This document shows, piece by piece, positions 13,443-18,329 of a stretch of DNA of 18,329 bases. Made by a program: the position numbers and the translations under genes. Source of the DNA: Azospirillum sp. 47_25 (GTDB taxonomy: Bacteria > Pseudomonadota > Alphaproteobacteria > RF32 > CAG-239); assembly GCA_001917125.1 (NCBI GenBank), contig MNTU01000033.1, positions 1 to 18,329 on the forward strand, written 5' to 3'. Position 1 is the stretch's first letter. Each line of letters starts with the position of its first letter. The notes below the pieces were generated by a model that was not told where the DNA came from, searched no databases, and worked only from the letters and a program-made list of their open reading frames with translations.

Positions 13443-13792
13443 CAGTTTGCTCCTTTATATTGCTTAACCAGCTCTTTTAACAGCTTGGCGTATTGTTTAC
13501 GCGCGGCCGGCGAAATATTCTCCATTACATTTTTAGCAAAGCCGGAAATCATAAAAAGCGGTATAGTTTCATTATAAAAGAAATAAATAACTCGATAACT
13601 TCCGCTTTTACCCTGATTTTTCCTTGCCCAGCGCAGTTTTCTCAAACCTCCTGTTTCCCGGATTAAATCCCCTGCCGTCGGATTAGATGCCAGATAATCA
13701 ATCAGTTCTTTTCGTTCATCTTCGGTCAAATATTCTTTGGCGAATCTGATAAACTCCGCCGTTTCAACCACTGTCATATATTTATCAGCCAT
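13442..13792 (-). CDS. RelE-superfamily toxin (HigB-like)
   Basis: A 116-aa protein with the architecture of the RelE-like toxins paired with NadS-type antitoxins. It opens with TVVETAEFIRFAKEYLTEDE, followed by LASNPTAGDLIRETGGLRKLRW, then a basic segment ARKNQGKSGSYRVIYFFYN and PLFMISGFAKNVMENISPA. These toxins are mRNA interferases acting on ribosome-bound mRNA; the Arg/Lys-rich segment and the RVIYFFYNETIPLF strand pair are the usual catalytic core, so it looks active. ATG 13792 has GAGG upstream; ATG 13777 (MTVVET) is a possible alternative. First gene of the two-gene operon, with a near-consensus promoter at 13807-13835. In the element it probably acts as a stabilising addiction module. 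Confidence 0.88.
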   Translation of the reverse strand: MADKYMTVVETAEFIRFAKEYLTEDERKELIDYLASNPTAGDLIRETGGLRKLRWARKNQGKSGSYRVIYFFYNETIPLFMISGFAKNVMENISPAARKQYAKLLKELVKQYKGAN

Positions 13793-13806
13793 CTTATCCT
13801 CATTTA

Positions 13807-13858
13807 AATATAGTTCATTGAACTACTAAAGTCAAGCTAAAACTAGGTCAATGACCTA
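13807..13858 (-). promoter_or_regulatory. Toxin-antitoxin promoter with two palindromic operators
   Basis: On the minus strand TTGACT (13830-13835), a 17-nt spacer and TATATT (13807-13812) form a strong promoter. TAGTTCA-T-TGAACTA (13811-13825) covers the -10 edge and spacer; TAGGTCA-A-TGACCTA (13844-13858) lies just upstream of the -35. Both are perfect 7-1-7 palindromes of the same pattern, with centres 33 bp apart, about three helical turns. Binding by the XRE antitoxin is inferred. Confidence 0.75.
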
Positions 13859-13923
13859 CACAATCTAATTACATCCGGCAATCATTGCCTTCATAATAAG
13901 TATTATAAAATTCGATATAATGT

Positions 13924-14160
13924 TTATCTCAGTATCCTAAGATTATCAATTGCATTTGACACGTTTTTAGACAGAGTATCAATTGCTTCCACAACATTAA
14001 CGTCGTTTTTATAGGCTATTATTTCTGTCATAGCATTTAACTTATTTGAAACATTTTCAATATTTTTATTAAGATCATTTAAATAAATAATGACAAACAA
14101 TCCTAAAATAAGCCAAATTCCCTTATACAGCCACTCAAAAATATTTTTATATTTATTCAC
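13924..14160 (-). CDS. Small membrane-anchored coiled-coil protein
   Basis: A 78-aa product starting at GTG 14160, with GGGAAG 7-8 nt upstream. Residues 10-28 (WLYKGIWLILGLFVIIYL) form one transmembrane helix; residues 29-75 are polar and heptad-like (LNDLNKNIENVSNKL, then VVEAIDTLSKNVSNAI), suggesting a coiled coil outside or below the membrane. No family is recognised. It begins 12 nt after the stop of the lipoprotein gene, so the two are co-transcribed and perhaps work together at the envelope. AT-rich like the rest of the element. Small phage or island membrane proteins of this shape often act in lysis or exclusion, but nothing here shows which. Confidence 0.6.
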   Translation of the reverse strand: MNKYKNIFEWLYKGIWLILGLFVIIYLNDLNKNIENVSNKLNAMTEIIAYKNDVNVVEAIDTLSKNVSNAIDNLRILR

Positions 14161-14172
14161 TTTAATACTTCC

Positions 14173-14523
14173 CTACCTCATCCGGCAATTATTACCTTTA
14201 TAAGTATAATCTTTAACTTTTCCGTTTTTAAGAATAAAAGTCGTTTCGCAATCCAAATCAACAGGACGCGAAGAATAGCCTGTTGTGTTAGCGTAATTCC
14301 CTGAATAAATAGTATTATAGCTAGCATGAGTATAAACAGCATCATGATTAAAATAAGTCAGATACTTATATCCGTCTGCTTCGTATGTTTTATTAGGGAT
14401 TCCCCAAAACTGAATAACACTTTTCTCTCGTGCTCCACGAAAAGCATTACAGTAATCAATATATTTTTGTTCAGTAGCACATCCAGTTACTAACATAAAT
14501 AAAATAAGCAAAATCTTTTTCAT
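14173..14523 (-). CDS. Small lipoprotein
   Basis: A 116-aa protein. ATG 14523 is preferred because AAGGA lies 8-9 nt upstream; the in-frame ATG at 14532 would directly touch that sequence. MKKILLILFMLVTGC is a lipoprotein signal with lipobox LVTGC and Cys15 as the lipidated residue. The mature part contains VIQFWGIPNKTYEADGYKYL, a YFNHDAVYTHASYNTIYSGN stretch rich in Tyr and Asn, and LDCETTFILKNGKVKDYTYKGNNC. The pattern 'FWG.P.K.YE.DG.KYL.Y' then 'C.T.F.L.NGKV..Y.YKGN.C' is typical of SmpA/OmlA-like small lipoproteins and suggests a disulfide between the two late Cys residues. It heads a two-gene unit with the membrane protein at 13924-14160. Role unknown. Confidence 0.75.
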   Translation of the reverse strand: MKKILLILFMLVTGCATEQKYIDYCNAFRGAREKSVIQFWGIPNKTYEADGYKYLTYFNHDAVYTHASYNTIYSGNYANTTGYSSRPVDLDCETTFILKNGKVKDYTYKGNNCRMR

Positions 14524-14583
14524 TATTGCCATCCTTTTTATTTTTTATAACTGAATTATAAAGAGAGATACTTTTAATACAAG

Positions 14584-14853
14584 CTAAAATTTATAACTGC
14601 CATTGGTAAAACGGACATTGCCACCGCTGTAGGCTGTTCCGGTAACATCGTTAATATTTCCAGAATTTATACCTTTGAAAGCATTTGCGCTATTAAACAG
14701 CAAATTGCTGCTACCGCCGAGAATGGTGGAAATGACGTTACGTTTGGCGGCCATCATCGCCCGTTGCTGGCCGAGAAGCTGCTTATTCTTCCGCGCCGCC
14801 GAAACTTGTTCTTCCAATCCCCGGGCTTTGGCGTCTTCGGCCTGCTGACGCAT
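14584..14853 (-). pseudogene. Truncated coiled-coil gene, probably the 3' end of a phage virion gene
   Basis: The frame reads 89 aa from ATG 14853. Residues 1-40 are a charged helix (RQQAEDAKARGLEEQVSAAR); the rest is rich in Asn, Gly and Ser and ends FTNGSYKF. This layout resembles the C-terminal part of podovirus-type internal virion proteins, but similarity is by eye. The ATG abuts the first base of the 50-bp repeat (14854), has no Shine-Dalgarno (upstream is antisense tRNA sequence) and the frame meets a TGA inside the repeat. The gene was therefore most likely cut when the element recombined or deleted, leaving its 3' end. Confidence 0.5.
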
Positions 14854-14903
14854 AATCTTGTTCCCTCTGGGAGTGTCAGTTCAAGTCTGACTACCCCTAC
14901 CAA
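14854..14903 (+). repeat. att-type direct repeat, distal copy (tRNA-Leu 3' half)
   Basis: Identical over 50 bp to 12242-12291, same orientation. It lacks the tRNA 5' half, so it is not a functional tRNA. It is followed by what was probably the native tRNA terminator. Confidence 0.92.
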
Positions 14904-14906
14904 GTC

Positions 14907-14940
14907 AAAAAAAACGCTCTGTATTGCAGAGCGTTTTTTT
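14907..14940 (+). terminator. Probable native tRNA-Leu terminator, now beyond the element
   Basis: Arms AAAACGCTCTG (14911-14921) and CAGAGCGTTTT (14927-14937), loop TATTG, then T to 14940. It sits a few bases after the distal repeat, where the tRNA terminator would be before insertion. Confidence 0.8.
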
Positions 14941-15128
14941 ATTTTCCGATACATTCAGAATAATCCACAAGCTCTCCCTAAATTAGAACTAATTGATTAT
15001 AGCTTTTTTAATCCGAATCTGTTTTGCTTAAGGACGAGAGATGAAAATTCTGCGATATCGCAAAAGTAAAGACGTAAATTTATTTATATACATAGACTTT
15101 CGATTATATCATCTTCTCATGCCGACCA

Positions 15129-15153
15129 TTAACCTTATATTAACTTTTATATT
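15129..15153 (+). promoter_or_regulatory. CtrA-type box and promoter of the 63-aa gene
   Basis: TTAA (15129-15132), 7 nt, TTAAC (15140-15144) is an exact match to the alphaproteobacterial CtrA consensus TTAA-N7-TTAAC. It occupies the -35 position of a TATATT -10 (15148-15153), as in CtrA-activated promoters. A third TTAACC follows at 15152-15157, at near-helical spacing. The start would be about 15160, just before AGGGGAG and ATG 15176. Confidence 0.6.
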
Positions 15154-15175
15154 AACCGTAACAAGGGGAGAAATA

Positions 15176-15367
15176 ATGAAAGTGAATGTGGCAAATTATT
15201 TAATCGGCGACTTAAGCAATCGTTTTCCTATCAGCAGCAGAAATCCCATCGACAACGACCTGATCGACGTAATGGTTGACAAATGGTCGAAACGTCAATA
15301 TTCGGGAACAGACATCAATATTTCTTTCTGCGACGGCAAAACCGCCGGAAAACGCTATCTTATGTAA
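15176..15367 (+). CDS. 63-aa protein of unknown function behind a CtrA-type promoter
   Basis: The start ATG 15176 has AGGGGAG 6-7 nt upstream. An in-frame ATG at 15041, also with an AGGA-type sequence, would add 45 residues, but those read like translated AT-rich spacer and overlap the CtrA-type promoter, so the short form is preferred. The protein contains NYLIGDLSNRFPIS, then DNDLIDVMVDKWSKRQYSGT and FCDGKTAGKRYLM; it is mixed-charge, without signal peptide or membrane segment. No family recognised. Its stop is 3 nt from the convergent LysR-type gene, with no terminator visible between them. If the CtrA box is real the gene would be cell-cycle or differentiation regulated. Confidence 0.65.
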   Translation: MKVNVANYLIGDLSNRFPISSRNPIDNDLIDVMVDKWSKRQYSGTDINISFCDGKTAGKRYLM

Positions 15368-15370
15368 ACC

Positions 15371-16315
15371 TTAAGAAGCGGCGGCTTTTGTCTTCCTGAC
15401 TGCGTTTGAATCTACCGGGCTGTTGTCCGCATCATCCATAATCCGACGAAGACATTCCAAAACCGTGCTTACCCGCGGCAGTTTCATCGTGTCCTGGTGG
15501 GCAATCAGATAAACGGGATAGCTCAGGTCGATGCTGCATTCATCAATGATATTGGTAACGGAAATCAGATTTTCCGTTTTCCAGTTGACGGGAAAGACAC
15601 TTATCCCGGCACCGGCCTCGGTCATATAGTGAACGGAATAAGTCGAATTGGAGGAATAAGTAATATGTTTGATGTCTTTGCGCAGTTCTTTCCAGCCTTT
15701 AATTTGACGGCTGCTGTAAATCTGTTCGCAAAAGCGATGGTTATTAAGCAGGTCGTCCATATCATAAGGCATGCCGAATTCTTCAATATAAGAGGGAGAC
15801 GCATATAAGCCGCAGCGAACCGTTTGAGCATGATAAATCGTTAAATCACTGCCGGAAGGAGGCGTATAACTCATCGCAATATCATAATCCAACAACGACA
15901 AACCGGACAAGCCGTTTCCGTTTTCGGTCTGAATCTGCAAACCGGGATAACGCCGGAAGACATCCAAAAATTTGCCGTTAAACAAAGTCGAGGTGACACC
16001 GTCTTCCACACTGAGACGGACCACTCCCGAAATCTCGGAATTTTTGGTAGCCAGAAATTCAACTTCCCGCAATATGCTTTTCAACGTCTGCCCGAGCGGG
16101 AGAATTTCCAGCGCTTCGGGGGTGGTCTGAGTTCCGCGGCCGTTGGAGGCCAGAAGTTTGGAACCGAGATCCTGTTCAAGATCGCCGAGGTATTTGTTAA
16201 TCGTGTCAATGGAGGTATCCAGTTTTTCCGAAGCTTTGCGTTTGCTGGCATTTTGCGAAACGGACAACAAGTATAACAGGCTGACCAGTTTATTCATATC
16301 TTTTCTAGTGAGCAT
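15371..16315 (-). CDS. LysR-family transcriptional regulator
   Basis: A 314-aa protein of the usual LysR length. Residues 1-65 are a winged helix-turn-helix (SKRKASEKLDTSIDTINKYL, then GDLEQDLGSKLLASNGRGTQ, T.EALEILPLGQ), followed by a linker helix and a periplasmic-binding-protein-like effector domain from about 92 to 295 (VVRLSVEDGVTSTLFNGKFL, then FRRYPGLQIQ, DYDIAMSYTPP, TEAGAGISVFPVNW). It should bind DNA as a tetramer and respond to a small molecule not deducible here. The recognition helix region departs from the typical LysR pattern (DTSIDTINKYLGDLEQDLG instead of SQPAVSRQIRRLE), but the spacing is kept. The C-terminus ends in a basic tail. ATG 16315 is used; ATG 16297 is an alternative, both with weak ribosome binding sites. 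Divergent from the 78-aa gene at 16428, the likeliest local target. Confidence 0.85.
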   Translation of the reverse strand: MLTRKDMNKLVSLLYLLSVSQNASKRKASEKLDTSIDTINKYLGDLEQDLGSKLLASNGRGTQTTPEALEILPLGQTLKSILREVEFLATKNSEISGVVRLSVEDGVTSTLFNGKFLDVFRRYPGLQIQTENGNGLSGLSLLDYDIAMSYTPPSGSDLTIYHAQTVRCGLYASPSYIEEFGMPYDMDDLLNNHRFCEQIYSSRQIKGWKELRKDIKHITYSSNSTYSVHYMTEAGAGISVFPVNWKTENLISVTNIIDECSIDLSYPVYLIAHQDTMKLPRVSTVLECLRRIMDDADNSPVDSNAVRKTKAAAS

Positions 16316-16427
16316 ATTTTTCGATACCTGAGACAGATTTTTAGCTTATACTCATTTTATATTATTGATTTATTATATAGCTACAACATGAGAATCAGAT
16401 TATACACAATTTTTAAGGGAGACCAAA

Positions 16428-16664
16428 ATGAGAAAACAAGCCAACACAAAAAAAGACCGGGCAACTGCCAGAGACATCATTTTAATCAGCAAAATCTACC
16501 AAAGTTTTGAGGCTCTGGAAGAAACCCTCGGCAAGCTCAAATTAGAAGAACCTCTTTTTATTACTCATGTGGCGAAAAAATCATTTGCGGAAATCATTTT
16601 TAAAAACATTGATGAAGCCGAACAGAAAAAGCTGCAGGAAGAATGCCGCAAAAAACTTAATTAG
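16428..16664 (+). CDS. 78-aa charged helical protein, unknown
   Basis: ATG 16428 follows AAGGGAGA at good spacing. The product is strongly charged, with a basic N-terminus (MRKQANTKKDRATARD) and predicted helices at 17-40 (IILISKIYQSFEALEETLGK) and 52-75 (FAEIIFKNIDEAEQKKLQEE). No signal peptide, membrane segment or known family is recognised. It is transcribed alone, divergent from the LysR-type gene across a 112-nt AT-rich spacer, and ends before the terminator at 16720-16746. The divergent arrangement makes control by that regulator possible. Confidence 0.7.
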   Translation: MRKQANTKKDRATARDIILISKIYQSFEALEETLGKLKLEEPLFITHVAKKSFAEIIFKNIDEAEQKKLQEECRKKLN

Positions 16665-16719
16665 AGAGATTTAATTTTTAGCATGCCTATTAACTCATTT
16701 TGCTGAATTAACTCCAAAA

Positions 16720-16746
16720 AAAATCCCCGAAATCCGGGGATTTTTT
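16720..16746. terminator. Bidirectional terminator between the 78-aa gene and gltX
   Basis: Arms AAAATCCCCG (16720-16729) and CGGGGATTTT (16735-16744), loop AAATC, with T runs on both strands. It ends both convergent units. Confidence 0.88.
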
Positions 16747-16761
16747 ATAAACGGTTTCACC

Positions 16762-18084
16762 TCAGGCGGCAATTCCCTGCAAACGGCTCAGCACTTTTTC
16801 GCGGCCGATTAACGGCAGCAGAATTTTTAATTCAGGACCGTTTTCCTGCGCGGTCAGAGCTTTGCGAATCGGATGAAAAAGCTCCCTGCCCTTCTTGCCG
16901 CTTTTTTCCCTGACCTGATTAATCCAAAGTATCCAGGTCTCCTGGTTCCACGGCTCCGGCGGCAAAAGCTCCGCCGCCGTTTTCAGCAGAGCATCGTCTT
17001 CGATTACCGGTATTACTTCGCGACGGCAGATATCCGTCCAGATTTTTACGTCGGCAACCCTTTCCAGATTGGGCCTTACCGCATTCCAAAACTGCTCGTC
17101 AACATCAACCCGGCCGGCAACCCGGTCATAATCCAGTCCGTGCACCAGTTTTACGTTAAAGTGTTTCAGTTCTTCCTCATCGAATTTGGGCTGCGCGCGG
17201 CCGATTTTAGCAAAGTCCAGCGTTGCGGCCAGCGTTTCCAAATCATAAAAAGGTTCAATGGCTTCCGAAGTGCCGAGTTTGGCCAGAAAAGAACTGACGG
17301 CCATCGGCTCAATACCTTCGGCGCGCAGTTCGCTGACCCCCAGACTGCCCAAACGTTTGGACAATTTTCCTTCTTTTCCGGTCAGCAAAGGCAGATGCGC
17401 AAAAGTCGGCACCCGTCCGCCCAAAGCTTCAAACATTTGAATTTGCGAAGCCGTGTTGGTTACATGATCTTCTCCGCGGACAATATGCGTAATGCCAAAA
17501 TCAACGTCATCAATAACCGACGGCAGATGATACAAAAAGCTTCCGTCTTCACGGATAACAATCGGGTCGCTCAGTTTTTCGGCTTCATAGCAGACTTCGC
17601 CGCGAACCATATCGTTCCATTTGATTTCGCCCGGAAGCAGTTTAAAACGATAATGCGGTTTGCGTCCTTCCGCTTCATATTTGGCAATATCTTCCGCCGT
17701 ATTACGCAAAGCCTGGCGATCATAAATCGGCGGCAGGCCTTTGGACAAAGCGCGTTTTCTTTTAAATTCCAATTCTTCCGGCGTTTCATAGCAGGCATAA
17801 ATCCGGCCTTCCGCTTTCAGTCTGGCGGTTACTTCGTTATAGCGTTCAAAGCGAGCCGACTGCCGGGTTTCTTCGCTCCAAACCAAACCCAGCCATTTCA
17901 GGTTATCGCGGATAACGTCTTCATATTCTTTTTTAGACCGCAGTTTGTCGGTGTCATCAATACGAAGCATAAATTTTCCGCCGAGCTTTTGAGCCCACAG
18001 CCAGTTAAACAAGGCCGTACGGGTATTGCCGATATGCATAAATCCGGTCGGGCTCGGCGCAAATCTTACTTTTATATCAGTCAT
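16762..18084 (-). CDS. gltX: Glutamate--tRNA ligase (class I)
   Basis: It charges tRNA-Glu with glutamate using ATP, in the cytoplasm. The 440-aa protein has the class I signature FAPSPTGFMHIGNTRTALFN (8-27, HIGN), RIDDTDKLRS (41-50), the substrate region HIVRGEDHVTNTASQIQMFE (200-219) and the KMSKS variant KLSKR (240-244), followed by a helical anticodon-binding domain. At 440 aa it is shorter than the ~470-aa E. coli enzyme and resembles the second GltX paralogue of many alphaproteobacteria; in such organisms one paralogue may also mischarge tRNA-Gln for GatCAB. Which tRNA it prefers cannot be read from the sequence. ATG 18084 has GGA about 10 nt upstream. Monocistronic here, with a terminator shared with the 78-aa gene. 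Confidence 0.95.
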   Translation of the reverse strand: MTDIKVRFAPSPTGFMHIGNTRTALFNWLWAQKLGGKFMLRIDDTDKLRSKKEYEDVIRDNLKWLGLVWSEETRQSARFERYNEVTARLKAEGRIYACYETPEELEFKRKRALSKGLPPIYDRQALRNTAEDIAKYEAEGRKPHYRFKLLPGEIKWNDMVRGEVCYEAEKLSDPIVIREDGSFLYHLPSVIDDVDFGITHIVRGEDHVTNTASQIQMFEALGGRVPTFAHLPLLTGKEGKLSKRLGSLGVSELRAEGIEPMAVSSFLAKLGTSEAIEPFYDLETLAATLDFAKIGRAQPKFDEEELKHFNVKLVHGLDYDRVAGRVDVDEQFWNAVRPNLERVADVKIWTDICRREVIPVIEDDALLKTAAELLPPEPWNQETWILWINQVREKSGKKGRELFHPIRKALTAQENGPELKILLPLIGREKVLSRLQGIAA

Positions 18085-18216
18085 TTATTTTATCCATCAG
18101 TTAAACTTAAGGGATAATAAACATATCTGCACTTAAATTCAAGCCTATTCTGCCGACATTCTTCTCCCAAATGTCTAGCGGAATTAGCGCAAATAAACCT
18201 CATTGCCCATATTGTA

Positions 18217-18245
18217 TTGACAAAGTTCAGCGAATCTGATAAAGT
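18217..18245 (+). promoter_or_regulatory. Promoter of the gene at 18287, same type as the Cys-rich operon promoter
   Basis: TTGACA (18217-18222), a 17-nt spacer and TAAAGT (18240-18245) preceded by TGA. A 22-nt block before the ATG (18265-18286, AGTTATAT...GAGGTGTA) matches 18 of 22 positions of the block before the gene at 2978. Confidence 0.65.
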
Positions 18246-18286
18246 AAGAGTCAAGCTTTGGTCTAGTTATATGTATGAGGTGTATT

Positions 18287-18329
18287 ATGAATGTACTTCC
18301 CGTCGGCATTGCCTTATGCCTTGTTTCCG
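18287..18329 (+). CDS. Start of a probable exported protein (partial)
   Basis: Only 14 codons are in the window: MNVLPVGIALCLVS, a hydrophobic start consistent with a signal peptide. ATG 18287 has GAGGTG upstream at good spacing. The promoter and leader nearly copy those of the Cys-rich operon at 2978, so it may be another member of that secreted protein family; the visible sequence cannot confirm it. Confidence 0.55.
   Translation, partial: MNVLPVGIALCLVS

Larger units (their letters stand above)
12242..14903. mobile_element. Decayed integrative element or prophage remnant in tRNA-Leu
   Basis: About 2.6 kb bounded by perfect 50-bp direct repeats of the tRNA-Leu 3' half. The cargo is small and of accessory type: a DUF2513-like protein, a RelE-like/XRE toxin-antitoxin pair, a small membrane protein, a lipoprotein, a spanin-like relic and a truncated coiled-coil gene next to the distal repeat. 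No integrase, replication or structural module is visible, so the element is probably deleted internally and would need recombinase in trans to move. Precise excision would leave one repeat and rejoin the tRNA to the terminator at 14907-14940. Confidence 0.85.

Noticed and set aside
14754..14954. Minus-strand frame containing VRLELTLPEGTRL
   Set aside because: That peptide is the well-known spurious translation of the antisense strand of a tRNA-Leu 3' end, here the distal att repeat.
16873..18117. Long plus-strand open frame of 414 codons opposite gltX
   Set aside because: Entirely antisense to gltX, which has all class I motifs; the product is Phe/Arg/Gln-rich as expected of a shadow.

Overview
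The window looks like a chromosomal segment of an alphaproteobacterium of moderate-to-low GC, most likely an uncultured, host- or gut-associated lineage. The support is indirect: a short GltX of the alphaproteobacterial second-paralogue type, a textbook CtrA box (TTAA-N7-TTAAC) in front of a small gene, DUF2934 and NadS-like antitoxin families common in alphaproteobacteria, and secreted Cys-rich proteins ending in DUF1566/Lcl-like domains. No rRNA or marker gene fixes the taxonomy.

Layout. (1) 1-3046, minus strand: an operon of three paralogous secreted proteins, transcribed 2978 to 1 from one sigma-70-like promoter at 3018-3046. The first has a long Cys-rich module and the others a short one; all carry a C-terminal domain of the C-type-lectin-like DUF1566 kind. 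The first two are split by small frameshifting deletions of 22 and 14 nt at nearly the same inter-module junction. The third is intact as far as seen but runs off the window. The last ~45 codons of the first two differ in a pattern expected of diversity-generating retroelement (DGR) variable regions. (2) 3047-3559: non-coding, with 25-bp tandem repeats, dispersed-type palindromes and a strong terminator. (3) 3560-10023, minus: glycogen operon glgB-glgX-malQ (branching, debranching, 4-alpha-glucanotransferase). (4) 10269-12141: a small DUF2934 protein (+) and a TPR-methyltransferase fusion (-), sharing a bidirectional terminator. (5) 12205-14903: tRNA-Leu(CAA) followed by a 2.6-kb element bounded by a perfect 50-bp duplication of the tRNA 3' end. 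It holds a DUF2513-like protein, a RelE-like toxin with XRE antitoxin, a small lipoprotein, a small membrane protein and a truncated phage-like gene, but no integrase. This is a decayed integrative element or prophage. (6) 14907-16746: the native tRNA terminator, a 63-aa protein behind a CtrA-type promoter, a LysR-type regulator and a 78-aa protein. (7) 16762-18084, minus: gltX. (8) 18287-18329, plus: start of a gene whose promoter and leader closely match those of the operon at 2978, suggesting a co-regulated surface-protein family.

How the genes work together. The three glycogen enzymes remodel and break down alpha-1,4/1,6-glucan; the ADP-glucose and glycogen synthases and the phosphorylase are not in this window. 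The island's toxin-antitoxin pair would stabilise the element and appears autoregulated through two matching 15-bp palindromes around its promoter. The most interesting signal is the first 3 kb: tandem, modular, apparently hypervariable surface proteins, with conserved 3' anchors, recent sequence exchange between copies, and split reading frames.
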